Source of the DNA: Cellulosimicrobium sp. Marseille-Q4280
GTDB taxonomy: Bacteria; Actinomycetota; Actinomycetes; Actinomycetales; Cellulomonadaceae
Direction: 5' to 3'
Assembly (NCBI RefSeq): GCF_943181405.1
Contig: NZ_CALPBY010000004.1
Location: 1-64,000, forward strand
Length of the DNA stretch: 64,000 bases
The notes under the pieces are model-generated. The model saw only the letters and a list, made by a program, of their open reading frames with translations, did no database searches and was not told the origin of the DNA. Shown piece after piece: positions 15,111 through 22,211 of the stretch. How positions within the stretch are numbered: position 1 is the first letter of the stretch; each line of letters opens with the position of its first letter. The translations under genes and the position numbers were made by a program.

Positions 15111-16481
15111 TTGACCGATCAGCAGCACGTCCTGCGACCGACGTACACCCGCGACGGCGTGCGCCATGTCGCCCCACGCCTCACGATGCCCGACGCCGAG
15201 ATGGAGCCCACGTCCGCCTATCAGCTCGTGCACGACGAGGTGATGCTCGACGGCAACTCGCGCCTCAACCTCGCGACGTTCGTCGCGACGTGGATGGGCG
15301 ACGAGGCGGACCGCCTGTACGCCGAGGTCTACGACAAGAACATGGTCGACAAGGACGAGTACCCGCGCACGGCCGCGATCGAGGAGAACTGCTGGCGCAT
15401 CCTCGGGTCGCTGTGGAACGTGCCCGACGTCGCCGACTGCATCGGCACGTCGACGGTCGGGTCCTCGGAGGCGTGCATGCTGGGCGGCCTCGCCCTCAAG
15501 CGCCGGTGGCAGCTCGCGCGCCGCGCGGCGGGGAAGTCCACCGAGCGGCCGAACCTCGTGATGAGCTCGGCCGTGCAGGTGTGCTGGGAGAAGTTCTGCA
15601 ACTACTTCGAGGTCGAGGCGCGGTACGTTCCGATCACCGCGGAGCACCCGTGTCTCGACGGGAGCAACGTCGAGCAGTACGTCGACGAGAACACGATCGG
15701 CGTGGTCGCGATCATGGGCGTGACGTACACGGGCATGTACGAGCCCGTGAAGGAGATCGCCGCGACGCTCGACGCGCTCCAGGCGCGCACGGGCCACGAC
15801 GTGCCGATCCACGTGGACGGCGCGTCGGGCGCGATGATCGCGCCGTTCCTCCAGGCGGAGATCGAGTGGGACTTCCGGCTCGAGCGCGTGCACTCGATCA
15901 GCACGTCGGGGCACAAGTACGGCCTCGTCTACCCCGGCGTCGGGTGGGTCGTGTGGCGCACGCTCGACGCGCTGCCCGAGGAGCTGATCTTTCGCGTGAG
16001 CTACCTCGGCGGGAACATGCCGACCCTCGCCCTGAACTTCTCGCGCCCCGGCGCGCAGGTGCTGCTGCAGTACTACCAGTTCCTGCGGCTGGGCCGGGAG
16101 GGGTACACGGCGATCCAGCAGGAGTGCCAGGACGTCGCGAAGTACCTCGCGCAGGGCATCGCGGACGTCGGGGCGTTCGACCTGTGGAACGACGGGTCGG
16201 ACATCCCCGTGTTCGCCTGGCAGCTCAAGGCGGGCCACACGGAGAACTGGAACCTCTACCATCTCTCCGACCGGCTGCGGATGAAGGGATGGCTCGTCCC
16301 CGCGTACCCGATGCCCGACGACCTCGCGGACGTCACCGTGCAGCGGATCGTCGTGCGCAACGGCGTGAGCCGCGACCTCGCCGACGACCTCCTCGCCGAC
16401 ATCCGGACCGAGACCGCGTGGCTCGACGGCCTGACGTCGCCAATGCCCGCGGAGGGGCAGCGCTCCGGGTTCCACCACTGA
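15111..16481 (+). CDS. gad: Glutamate decarboxylase
   Basis: A 456-residue PLP enzyme converting glutamate to 4-aminobutyrate while consuming a proton, used for acid resistance in the cytoplasm. The PLP lysine is Lys269 in SISTSGHKYG; HVDGASGAM holds the PLP-binding aspartate. The conserved N-terminal block EMEPTSAYQLVHDEVMLDGNSRLNLATFV and the end FHH, whose histidine takes part in pH gating in E. coli GadB, are present. The TTG at 15111 is preferred because AAGGACCGGAG lies just upstream; a GTG at 15051 would add 20 residues. No glutamate/GABA antiporter gene is adjacent; a membrane protein follows 46 bases downstream. Confidence 0.92.
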   Translation: MTDQQHVLRPTYTRDGVRHVAPRLTMPDAEMEPTSAYQLVHDEVMLDGNSRLNLATFVATWMGDEADRLYAEVYDKNMVDKDEYPRTAAIEENCWRILGSLWNVPDVADCIGTSTVGSSEACMLGGLALKRRWQLARRAAGKSTERPNLVMSSAVQVCWEKFCNYFEVEARYVPITAEHPCLDGSNVEQYVDENTIGVVAIMGVTYTGMYEPVKEIAATLDALQARTGHDVPIHVDGASGAMIAPFLQAEIEWDFRLERVHSISTSGHKYGLVYPGVGWVVWRTLDALPEELIFRVSYLGGNMPTLALNFSRPGAQVLLQYYQFLRLGREGYTAIQQECQDVAKYLAQGIADVGAFDLWNDGSDIPVFAWQLKAGHTENWNLYHLSDRLRMKGWLVPAYPMPDDLADVTVQRIVVRNGVSRDLADDLLADIRTETAWLDGLTSPMPAEGQRSGFHH

Positions 16482-16527
16482 CGGGCGGCGGTTCCTGGGC
16501 ACGAGCACGGAGGCAGGTGCGGACGCC

Positions 16528-17244
16528 GTGGCGAACGCGGGAGCGGGCACAGGGACGGACACCGGAGGGACGGCCGGCGTGACGCCGGCCGGGCCCGGGG
16601 TGAGCCGGCGCCTGCGTCGCGAGGCGTGGGGGTTCGCCGTCGGTTCGCTGTGCTTCCTCGTCGGCGCCCTGCCCCCCTACGCCGACGCCGTCGGCGCGGT
16701 GGCCGTCGGGGTGACGTTCTTCGTCGGCTCGTTGTTCTTCACCGCGGCCGCGTTCGTCCAGCTCAGCCTCAGTGGCCGCCGGCCGCCGCGCGGCGGCACC
16801 CACCCCGCCGACCGGTGGGACTGGTGGGCGGCGGCGGTCCAGCTCGTCGGCACGCTGTGCTTCAACGTGAGCACAGCGGTCGCGCTCGCCGCCGCCGTCG
16901 CCGACCCGGCCCTGCTGGGTGCCGGGTGGAAGCCCGACGCGTACGGCTCGGTGGCGTTCCTCGTCTCGTCCTCGTTCGCCGTCGTCGCGACGCGCGACCG
17001 CGGTCACCTGTGGGATCGCGACGCCCGGACCTGGCACGGCACGTGGCTCAACCTGGTCGGGTCCGTCGCGTTCGGTGCGTCGGCCGTCGGGGCATACGTC
17101 TCGCCCACGACCGGGGAGTACGTCAGCTCGTGGTGGGACGACGCCGGCACGCTCGTCGGCGCGGTCTGCTTCCTCGTCGCGGCGCTGCTGTCGCGCCGGT
17201 CGGTGGGTGCGCCGCCGCCGAGGGATGCACGTCCGACCGAGTGA
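16528..17244 (+). CDS. Six-helix integral membrane protein, YrhK-like
   Basis: A 238-residue protein with a polar Gly/Thr-rich N-terminus (1-30) followed by six hydrophobic helices in pairs (FAVGSLCFLVGALPPYA, GVTFFVGSLFFTAAAFVQL, VQLVGTLCFNVSTAVALAAA and others). The pattern of paired GS(L/V)xF helices resembles YrhK-like membrane proteins. It starts 46 bases after gad on the same strand, so it may be co-transcribed and could serve acid or GABA physiology; that is inference from position only. Its stop codon lies inside the left arm of a terminator hairpin. Confidence 0.6.
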   Translation: MANAGAGTGTDTGGTAGVTPAGPGVSRRLRREAWGFAVGSLCFLVGALPPYADAVGAVAVGVTFFVGSLFFTAAAFVQLSLSGRRPPRGGTHPADRWDWWAAAVQLVGTLCFNVSTAVALAAAVADPALLGAGWKPDAYGSVAFLVSSSFAVVATRDRGHLWDRDARTWHGTWLNLVGSVAFGASAVGAYVSPTTGEYVSSWWDDAGTLVGAVCFLVAALLSRRSVGAPPPRDARPTE

Positions 17245-17283
17245 CGCACTCCTGCGTACATCTCTCGGACGGGAGTGCGTCAC
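17241..17283. terminator. Bidirectional terminator hairpin containing a stop codon
   Basis: GTGACGCACTCC (17241-17252) pairs with GGGAGTGCGTCAC (17271-17283) across an 18-base loop. The TGA of the membrane protein gene (17242-17244) is within the left arm, and the convergent gene on the other strand ends 22 bases further on. Confidence 0.65.
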
Positions 17284-17304
17284 CCGGCAGGAGGTGGGTC
17301 AGGG

Positions 17305-17820
17305 TCAGGCACGGCCGGTGCGCTCCAGGACACCCCGGACGTACGCGGCCTGCCCGGCGTGCTCCAGCGCGTCGACGGCGACGCTCACGAGCCGAGCGCC
17401 GAGCGTCACCGGCGGGTCCCACGACTCGTCGACGACGCGGTCGAGGTCGTCGTCCGCGAGGGACGCGAGCACGTCGTGCGACTCGACCTGGACGGCGTGC
17501 ACGTACCCGAGCAGCAGGTCGCCGGAGGCGCGGACCTGCCCCACCTCCTCGGGCGACTGCCCGTACCCCGACGCGTCGTCGCCGAACGGGAGGTCGAACC
17601 GCCGGGCCCAGCCGTCGCGCGTCCACACCTCGTCGCGCCCGACGGCGGCCGCCACCTGGGCGTCCTGCCCGCGAGCGAGGTGCCACGCGAGCCACGCGAT
17701 CGTGTTGGCCTCGGGGTCGACGCGCGCCGTGAGCGCGTCGTCGTCGAGCCCGTCCACGACGCGGGTCGCCGTCGGTCCGATGCGTCCGTACAGGTCTTCC
17801 AGGAGTGCGCGCGCGTGCAC
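17305..17820 (-). CDS. DinB/DUF664-type mycothiol-associated protein
   Basis: A 171-residue protein of the DinB/DUF664 helical-bundle class. Metal-binding histidines are expected in NTIAWLAWHLARGQDAQVA (first) and VDALEHAGQAAYVRG (last), with VHAVQVESHDVL between. The GTG at 17820 follows a GAGAGAGG site and gives the family N-terminus RALLEDLYGRIGPTA. The frame is open a further 258 bases upstream, through the palindromic element at 17956-18017, but that extension is not conserved in style and is best seen as untranslated. Confidence 0.75.
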   Translation of the reverse strand: MHARALLEDLYGRIGPTATRVVDGLDDDALTARVDPEANTIAWLAWHLARGQDAQVAAAVGRDEVWTRDGWARRFDLPFGDDASGYGQSPEEVGQVRASGDLLLGYVHAVQVESHDVLASLADDDLDRVVDESWDPPVTLGARLVSVAVDALEHAGQAAYVRGVLERTGRA

Positions 17821-17955
17821 AGGGTCCGCCTCTCTCGGTGGGTACGGGTGTCCTCGAAGCCTCCCCGGCGCGGCGCGCCCTCGCGACCCGAGCGCGCTCC
17901 GCTCCCTGCCCGTCGACTCTGCCGCGTGGCGGACTGCGCCGCGAGTCCACCGGCC

Positions 17956-18017
17956 TGCCGAACCCCGGGTTGCGCGGCAGAGAACGCTCCGATCGACGCA
18001 CAACCCCGGGTTCGGCA
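17956..18017. repeat. Palindromic element, CCGAACCCCGGGTT family, copy 1
   Basis: Arms 17956-17975 and 17998-18017 pair at 18 of 20 positions around 22 bases. Both arms contain the core AACCCCGGGTT. A third, inverted partial core (CCCGGGGTTCG) follows at 18035-18045. On the minus strand the element reads VPNPGL ... DR ... TRGSAG in an open frame, the same peptide pattern as copy 2 at 21965. It lies between two minus-strand genes. Confidence 0.6.
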
Positions 18018-18084
18018 CGATGCCGTGACGCTCAGCCCGGGGTTCGAGGCGACAGGGTGCGGCGCGGCGAGGGTTCACCTGCGG

Positions 18085-19062
18085 TCAGTCGATCAGGACG
18101 ACGACGGTCCCCGCCTTGTGGTCGTGCTCGACGTGCCGGTGCGCGTCGGCGATCTTGTCGAGCGGGTAGGCCGCGTCGACGACGGGCCGCAGCTCCCCGG
18201 TCCTGCCGAGCTCGAGCGCGGTGCGCAGCGTGTCGAGCTGCTGCTCGACGGACCGCAGGCCGGTGAACGCGACGACGCCTCGGCGCCCGCGCGTGCGCCG
18301 CCCTGTCCACAGGTTTCTCCACAGGATCGGCACCGAGGGGACGGTAGACAGGTACGCGCCGTCGTCGGTCAGCAGAGGGCGGCAGCGGCGGTAGGAGCTC
18401 GCGCCGGCGGCGTCGAGGACCACGTCGTACCGATCGCCCGCGGCCGTGACGTCCTGGGTCGTCCGGTCCACCACCTTCTCCGCGCCGAGCTCGCGAGCCA
18501 GGTCGAGGCCCCGTGGTCCGCACACGGCCGTGACGCGGGCCCCGGCGTGCACCGCGATCTGGACCGCGGCCGTCCCGACGCACCCAGAGGCCCCGATCAC
18601 GAGCACCGCCTGCCCGGCGCGGACCCGCGCGTGCACCGTGAGGAAGGGCAGGGCGGTCAGCGGCCCGGCGGCCAGGACGGCGGCGTCGACCTCGGTCAGG
18701 CCGTCGGGGAGCGGCTCCACCACGCCGTCCTCGCGCAGGAGGACCAGCTCGGCGTGCGCCCCCGCGCCCATCTTCGTGAGGCCGACGACGCGGTCCCCGA
18801 CCGCGAACCGGCTCACCGCGGACCCGACCGCCACGACGTCCCCGGCGACCTCGCCGCCGAGCACCGGGTAGCGCGGACGGCGCAGGCCGAACGCGAGCCG
18901 GGCGAACCACGGCGTGCCCGAGCGTGCGGCGACGAGCGCCGCCGCGACCGTGCTCGCACGGTTCCGCACCAGGATCTCGCGCGGTCCGGGCGCCGGAGCG
19001 GGGAGCTGCTCGACGTGCAGGACCTCGGGCGCTCCGTAGGTGGCTGAGACTGCTGCGCGCAT
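18085..19062 (-). CDS. NADPH:quinone reductase-like zinc-free MDR oxidoreductase
   Basis: A 325-residue medium-chain dehydrogenase/reductase. The N-terminal catalytic domain (GEVAGDVVAVGSAVSRFAVGDRV) lacks the catalytic and structural zinc cysteines, placing it with quinone oxidoreductases. VLVIGASGCVGTAAVQIAVHAG is the Rossmann-fold NADPH motif, and the end RHVEHDHKAGTVVVL is typical. The expected reaction is NADPH-dependent reduction of quinones or enones. It is transcribed in the same direction as the XRE gene, 29 bases after it, and may be part of that operon. Confidence 0.85.
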   Translation of the reverse strand: MRAAVSATYGAPEVLHVEQLPAPAPGPREILVRNRASTVAAALVAARSGTPWFARLAFGLRRPRYPVLGGEVAGDVVAVGSAVSRFAVGDRVVGLTKMGAGAHAELVLLREDGVVEPLPDGLTEVDAAVLAAGPLTALPFLTVHARVRAGQAVLVIGASGCVGTAAVQIAVHAGARVTAVCGPRGLDLARELGAEKVVDRTTQDVTAAGDRYDVVLDAAGASSYRRCRPLLTDDGAYLSTVPSVPILWRNLWTGRRTRGRRGVVAFTGLRSVEQQLDTLRTALELGRTGELRPVVDAAYPLDKIADAHRHVEHDHKAGTVVVLID

Positions 19063-19091
19063 CGTGCTGTCCTCTCGTGGGGACGGCGGCG

Positions 19092-19331
19092 TCAGGCGTC
19101 GTCGTCCAGGGTGTCCTCGGGGAAGCCGAAGACCTCGTCCAGCGGTGCCCGCAGCGCGCGGGCGATGAGGAACGCCGTCTCGAGCGACGGCGAGTAGCGG
19201 CCCTGCTCGATCGCGATGACGGTCTGACGCGTGACGCCGACGCGTTCCGCCAGCTCGGCCTGCGTCATCTCGCCGCGCGCGAACCGCAGCGCCCGGATGC
19301 TGTTCGTGACCCGCGTCGGCCTGCCCCCCAC
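19092..19331 (-). CDS. Small XRE-family helix-turn-helix regulator
   Basis: A 79-residue, single-domain regulator: VTNSIRALRFARGEMTQAELAERVGVTRQTVIAIEQGRYSPSLETAFLIARALRAPLDEVFGF, the standard XRE-type short protein. Its GTG lies one base after the stop of the membrane protein gene, so the two are translationally coupled. It is the likely binder of the two TGTCA-N8-TGACA operators ahead of the operon, making an autoregulated pair. What signal the membrane partner passes to it is unknown. Confidence 0.88.
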   Translation of the reverse strand: MGGRPTRVTNSIRALRFARGEMTQAELAERVGVTRQTVIAIEQGRYSPSLETAFLIARALRAPLDEVFGFPEDTLDDDA

Positions 19332-19332
19332 G

Positions 19333-19752
19333 TCAGGCTCCCCGGCGGTAGGCGACGATCGTCGTCACGGACGACAGGACCGCCGAGAGCACGAAGCCGA
19401 GGTAGACGGCGTTCGCGATCCAGAAGTAGTCGGCCTCGACGAGCGCCAGGGCGAGGGCCGCGAGCGACCCGCCGACCACGCCCCACCACCCCACCACGAC
19501 GCCCTGCCGCGCGAGCTCGCGGTCGCGCTCGTCGCTGCGGTAGCTCTCGCTCGGGCGCACGATCTCGACCGCGATGCGCACGACGATGCCCGCGACGATC
19601 GACGCGGCGATCGTCCAGAGGAGCGGGGCGACGTACACGACGTCGGCGAGCGGGCCGCCGTCGGCCCGGGACAGGATCACGCCGACGTACGCCGCGTAGA
19701 CCACGACACTCACGACGAGGTAGACCCACGTGCCCTTCTCCTCGTACGACAT
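19333..19752 (-). CDS. Four-helix membrane protein paired with XRE regulator
   Basis: A 139-residue protein with four hydrophobic helices (about 9-28, 42-62, 86-105 and 112-132) and a charged cytoplasmic loop RPSESYRSDERDRELARQG between helices 2 and 3. Proteins of this design commonly precede a small XRE gene. ATG at 19752 with GGGAG six bases upstream. It is the first gene of the operon driven by the promoter at 19798-19826. Function unknown. Confidence 0.72.
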   Translation of the reverse strand: MSYEEKGTWVYLVVSVVVYAAYVGVILSRADGGPLADVVYVAPLLWTIAASIVAGIVVRIAVEIVRPSESYRSDERDRELARQGVVVGWWGVVGGSLAALALALVEADYFWIANAVYLGFVLSAVLSSVTTIVAYRRGA

Positions 19753-19774
19753 CTCGCGCTCCCTCGATCTGGGA

Positions 19775-19838
19775 TGTCAAAGATTTCTGACATGGCTAAC
19801 GTAAAGCGGTGCGGACATCGTGTCAAGAGTCTTTGACA
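19775..19838 (-). promoter_or_regulatory. Promoter flanked by two XRE operators
   Basis: Two 18-bp sites of the form TGTCA-N8-TGACA lie at 19775-19792 and 19821-19838. Between and overlapping them, on the minus strand, is a promoter with a perfect TTGACA -35 (19821-19826), a 17-base spacer and TACGTT -10 (19798-19803). One operator covers the -35 box and the other the start region. Centres are 46 bases apart, allowing cooperative binding. Confidence 0.72.
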
Positions 19839-19877
19839 TGGGATCGCCCGGCGGGACCGCTGCGGCCGCGGGGTCGG

Positions 19878-20531
19878 TCAGCGCACGAGACCTGATTCAT
19901 AGGCGGCGACGACGAGCTGCACGCGGTCCCGGCACCCTGTCTTGCGCAGCGCCTCGGACACGTGCGACTTCACGGTCTGCTCGGTGATGAACAGCTCGGC
20001 CCCGATCTCCGCGTTCGACAGCCCGCGTGCGACGCACAGCAGCACCTCGTGCTCGCGGGGCGTGAGGTCGTCGAGGCCGGAGCGCGGGCGTGGCTCCACG
20101 ACGCGAGCCGCGAAGTCTCCGACGAGGCGTCGCGTGACGTTCGGGCCGAGCAGCATCGAGCCGTCCGCGACCAGGCGCACGCCTTCCACGAGCCGCGGCG
20201 CCGGGACGTCCTTGAGCAGGAACCCGCTCGCGCCGGCCCGCAGGGCGTCGTAGACGTACTCGTCGAGGTCGAACGTCGTGAGCACGAGCACGCGCGTGCC
20301 GGGGTGGTCCGCGACGATCCGCCGCGTCGCCGCGATGCCGTCGAGCACCGGCATGCGTACGTCGACGACCGCGACGTCGGGGGACCGCTCGGCCACGACG
20401 TCGAGCAGCTCCCGCCCGTCGCCCGCGGACCCCACGACCTCGAGCCCGTCCGCGGCATCGAGGATCGCGGCGAACCCGTGCCGCACCACCGGCTGGTCGT
20501 CCGCGACGACCAGCCGTGTCACCGGGCTCAC
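19878..20531 (-). CDS. NarL/LuxR-type response regulator
   Basis: A 217-residue regulator. The receiver domain has acidic VVADDQP, the phosphoacceptor aspartate in VAVVDVRMPVLDG and the lysine in GFLLKDVPAP. The LuxR helix-turn-helix is LTPREHEVLLCVARGLSNAEIGAELFITEQTVKSHV. The GTG start overlaps the stop of the upstream kinase gene by four bases (GTGA), so the kinase and regulator are made together. Targets are not visible in the window. Confidence 0.92.
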   Translation of the reverse strand: MSPVTRLVVADDQPVVRHGFAAILDAADGLEVVGSAGDGRELLDVVAERSPDVAVVDVRMPVLDGIAATRRIVADHPGTRVLVLTTFDLDEYVYDALRAGASGFLLKDVPAPRLVEGVRLVADGSMLLGPNVTRRLVGDFAARVVEPRPRSGLDDLTPREHEVLLCVARGLSNAEIGAELFITEQTVKSHVSEALRKTGCRDRVQLVVAAYESGLVR

Positions 20532-22054
20532 GCGTCGCCGTCCGCGACGTGGTGGGTGGCGGCGTGGACAGGGACGGCGCGCCCGGTGACTCTCCCGGCC
20601 CTCCCCGACCCCGCTCCTCCGCGCAGTACGGAGAAGGGGAGCCGGGCCTCGACGACGAACGTGACGCCGTCGCCCGCGGTCCCCGAGCACAGGGTGCCGC
20701 CGAGCGCCTCGACGCGTTCGCGCATCCCGGTGAGGCCGCGGCCCGGCTCGCCGGGTCCCGTACCGTTCGCGAGCGGGTTCGCGACGCGCAGCACGACCGA
20801 CCCGTCCACCCCCGTCTCGTCGGCCCCCGCCCCGACGACGTCGAGATCGACGCGGGCAGGCGACGCCGGTGCGTGCCGCCGTGCGTTCGTCAGCGCCTCC
20901 TGCGCCGCGCGGTACACCGCGTAGCCGACCGTGGCGGGCACGCGCGCCAACAGGTCCGGTGCGCCGACGAACGTGACGTCCTGCCCCGCCGCACGCGCCG
21001 CGTCCACGAGCCCGACGACGTCGCTCGCCGCCGGCTGCGGCGCCAGGTCGGGCGCGGCGTCCTCGCTGCGCTGCAGCACGGCGAGCACCTGCCGCAGCTC
21101 GCCGAGCGCGGCGCGAGCGTCCCCGGCGATGTCGGTGAGCACCCCGCGGGCCGCGTCGTCGAGCCCCGGGTGCACGTACGGCGCGGACTCCGCGCGCACC
21201 GCGACGAGGGACACGTGGTGCGCGACGACGTCGTGCAGGTCGTGCGCGACCCGCGCCCTCTCTGCCGTGACGGCCTGGGAGTCGGCGGCACGTCGGCCCG
21301 CGGCGGCGGCCTCGCGGGACGCGTCGCGGGATCGCCCGACAGCGCCGACGGCGGCCGCGACCGTGACGGCGGCGACGGTCCAGAAGGCGTAGAGCGCCGT
21401 GACGAGCACGTGGTCGCCGATCGCCGGGTCGACCGGGACGTCGTGGTCGGCGTAGCGCGGGATGTCCGACGACACCGCCCACACCGGACCGGTCGGCAGC
21501 ATCGCGGGGATCCCGGTCCAGACGTAGACGGCGGCCAGCCCGATCGCGGTCAGCGTCGGCAGGACTGCTCGGCGCCACCCGTCGAACGCCCCGACGACGG
21601 CGACCGCGAGGACGCCGAGCCACCATCCCCACACCAGGGCGCCGGTCGCGGCAGCGGTGGCGAAGGGCAGCACGGTGAGAACGAGCCCCCACAGCGGCGA
21701 CCGGCGCGAGAGGCACACCCCGACGACGACGAGCGCGTCGAGAGCCCACGCGACGGCCATGGGCAGCGCCGTCGACTCACCGTTCCAGAGGCCGACCGTA
21801 CCGGTCCACATGCCGTGGCTGCCGTCGGCCTCAGCGCTGATCACGGCGCCGTCGGGGGTCGTGAGGAGGAAGAGCCCGACGACGACGGCGAGGAACCCCG
21901 GCAGCGCCCACGGCTGGAGGCGGGTCCACACGTCGGGGCGGGCGGCGCCGTCGCGCACCGCATGACCTGCCGAACCCCGGGTTGTCGCTCCATCAGGCGC
22001 TCGATCGGGGAACAACCCGGGGTTCGGCAGGTCGCGGCGGTGCGTCGTGTCCAT
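20528..22054 (-). CDS. NarL-type sensor histidine kinase with a palindromic element in its 5' coding region
   Basis: A 508-residue kinase if the ATG at 22054 (AAGGA nine bases upstream) is used. Order: a cytoplasmic N-terminus; hydrophobic helices between about 50 and 240; the HisKA_3 dimerisation box RARVAHDLHDVVAHHVSLVAV with phosphoacceptor histidine; and an HATPase with QEALTNARRHAP and RGLTGMRERVEALGG. The palindrome at 21965-22032 encodes part of the N-terminal 30 residues (PNPGLFPDRAPDGATTRGSAG). A start at GTG 21958 would exclude it but has a weaker ribosome site. Partner of the response regulator at 19878. Confidence 0.9.
   Translation of the reverse strand: MDTTHRRDLPNPGLFPDRAPDGATTRGSAGHAVRDGAARPDVWTRLQPWALPGFLAVVVGLFLLTTPDGAVISAEADGSHGMWTGTVGLWNGESTALPMAVAWALDALVVVGVCLSRRSPLWGLVLTVLPFATAAATGALVWGWWLGVLAVAVVGAFDGWRRAVLPTLTAIGLAAVYVWTGIPAMLPTGPVWAVSSDIPRYADHDVPVDPAIGDHVLVTALYAFWTVAAVTVAAAVGAVGRSRDASREAAAAGRRAADSQAVTAERARVAHDLHDVVAHHVSLVAVRAESAPYVHPGLDDAARGVLTDIAGDARAALGELRQVLAVLQRSEDAAPDLAPQPAASDVVGLVDAARAAGQDVTFVGAPDLLARVPATVGYAVYRAAQEALTNARRHAPASPARVDLDVVGAGADETGVDGSVVLRVANPLANGTGPGEPGRGLTGMRERVEALGGTLCSGTAGDGVTFVVEARLPFSVLRGGAGSGRAGRVTGRAVPVHAATHHVADGDA
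21965..22032. repeat. Palindromic element, CCGAACCCCGGGTT family, copy 2, within a coding region
   Basis: A perfect 21-bp inverted repeat, 21965-21985 and 22012-22032 (outer ACCTGCCGAACC, inner GGGTTGT), separated by 26 bases. It shares the core and the minus-strand reading pattern with copy 1 at 17956. With the best-supported start codon it lies inside the histidine kinase gene just after the first eight codons. Confidence 0.7.
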
Positions 22055-22211
22055 GCGGCCGATCCTTCCGTGCGCTCCGCACCCCGGAACACCACCCTGC
22101 GGGGGAGTCGGGCGCCCGGACCGTCCGGGCGCCGTCGGGCAAGCGGCTCGGTAGGTTGGACGCGGCGTGTCCGGCGGACCCGACCGCCGCACACCCTGCC
22201 CGGAGGTACGG

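Noticed and set aside
17305-18078. Start of the DinB protein at 18078
   Set aside because: The extra 86 residues come from the palindromic element and lack family likeness; a good ribosome site precedes GTG 17820.
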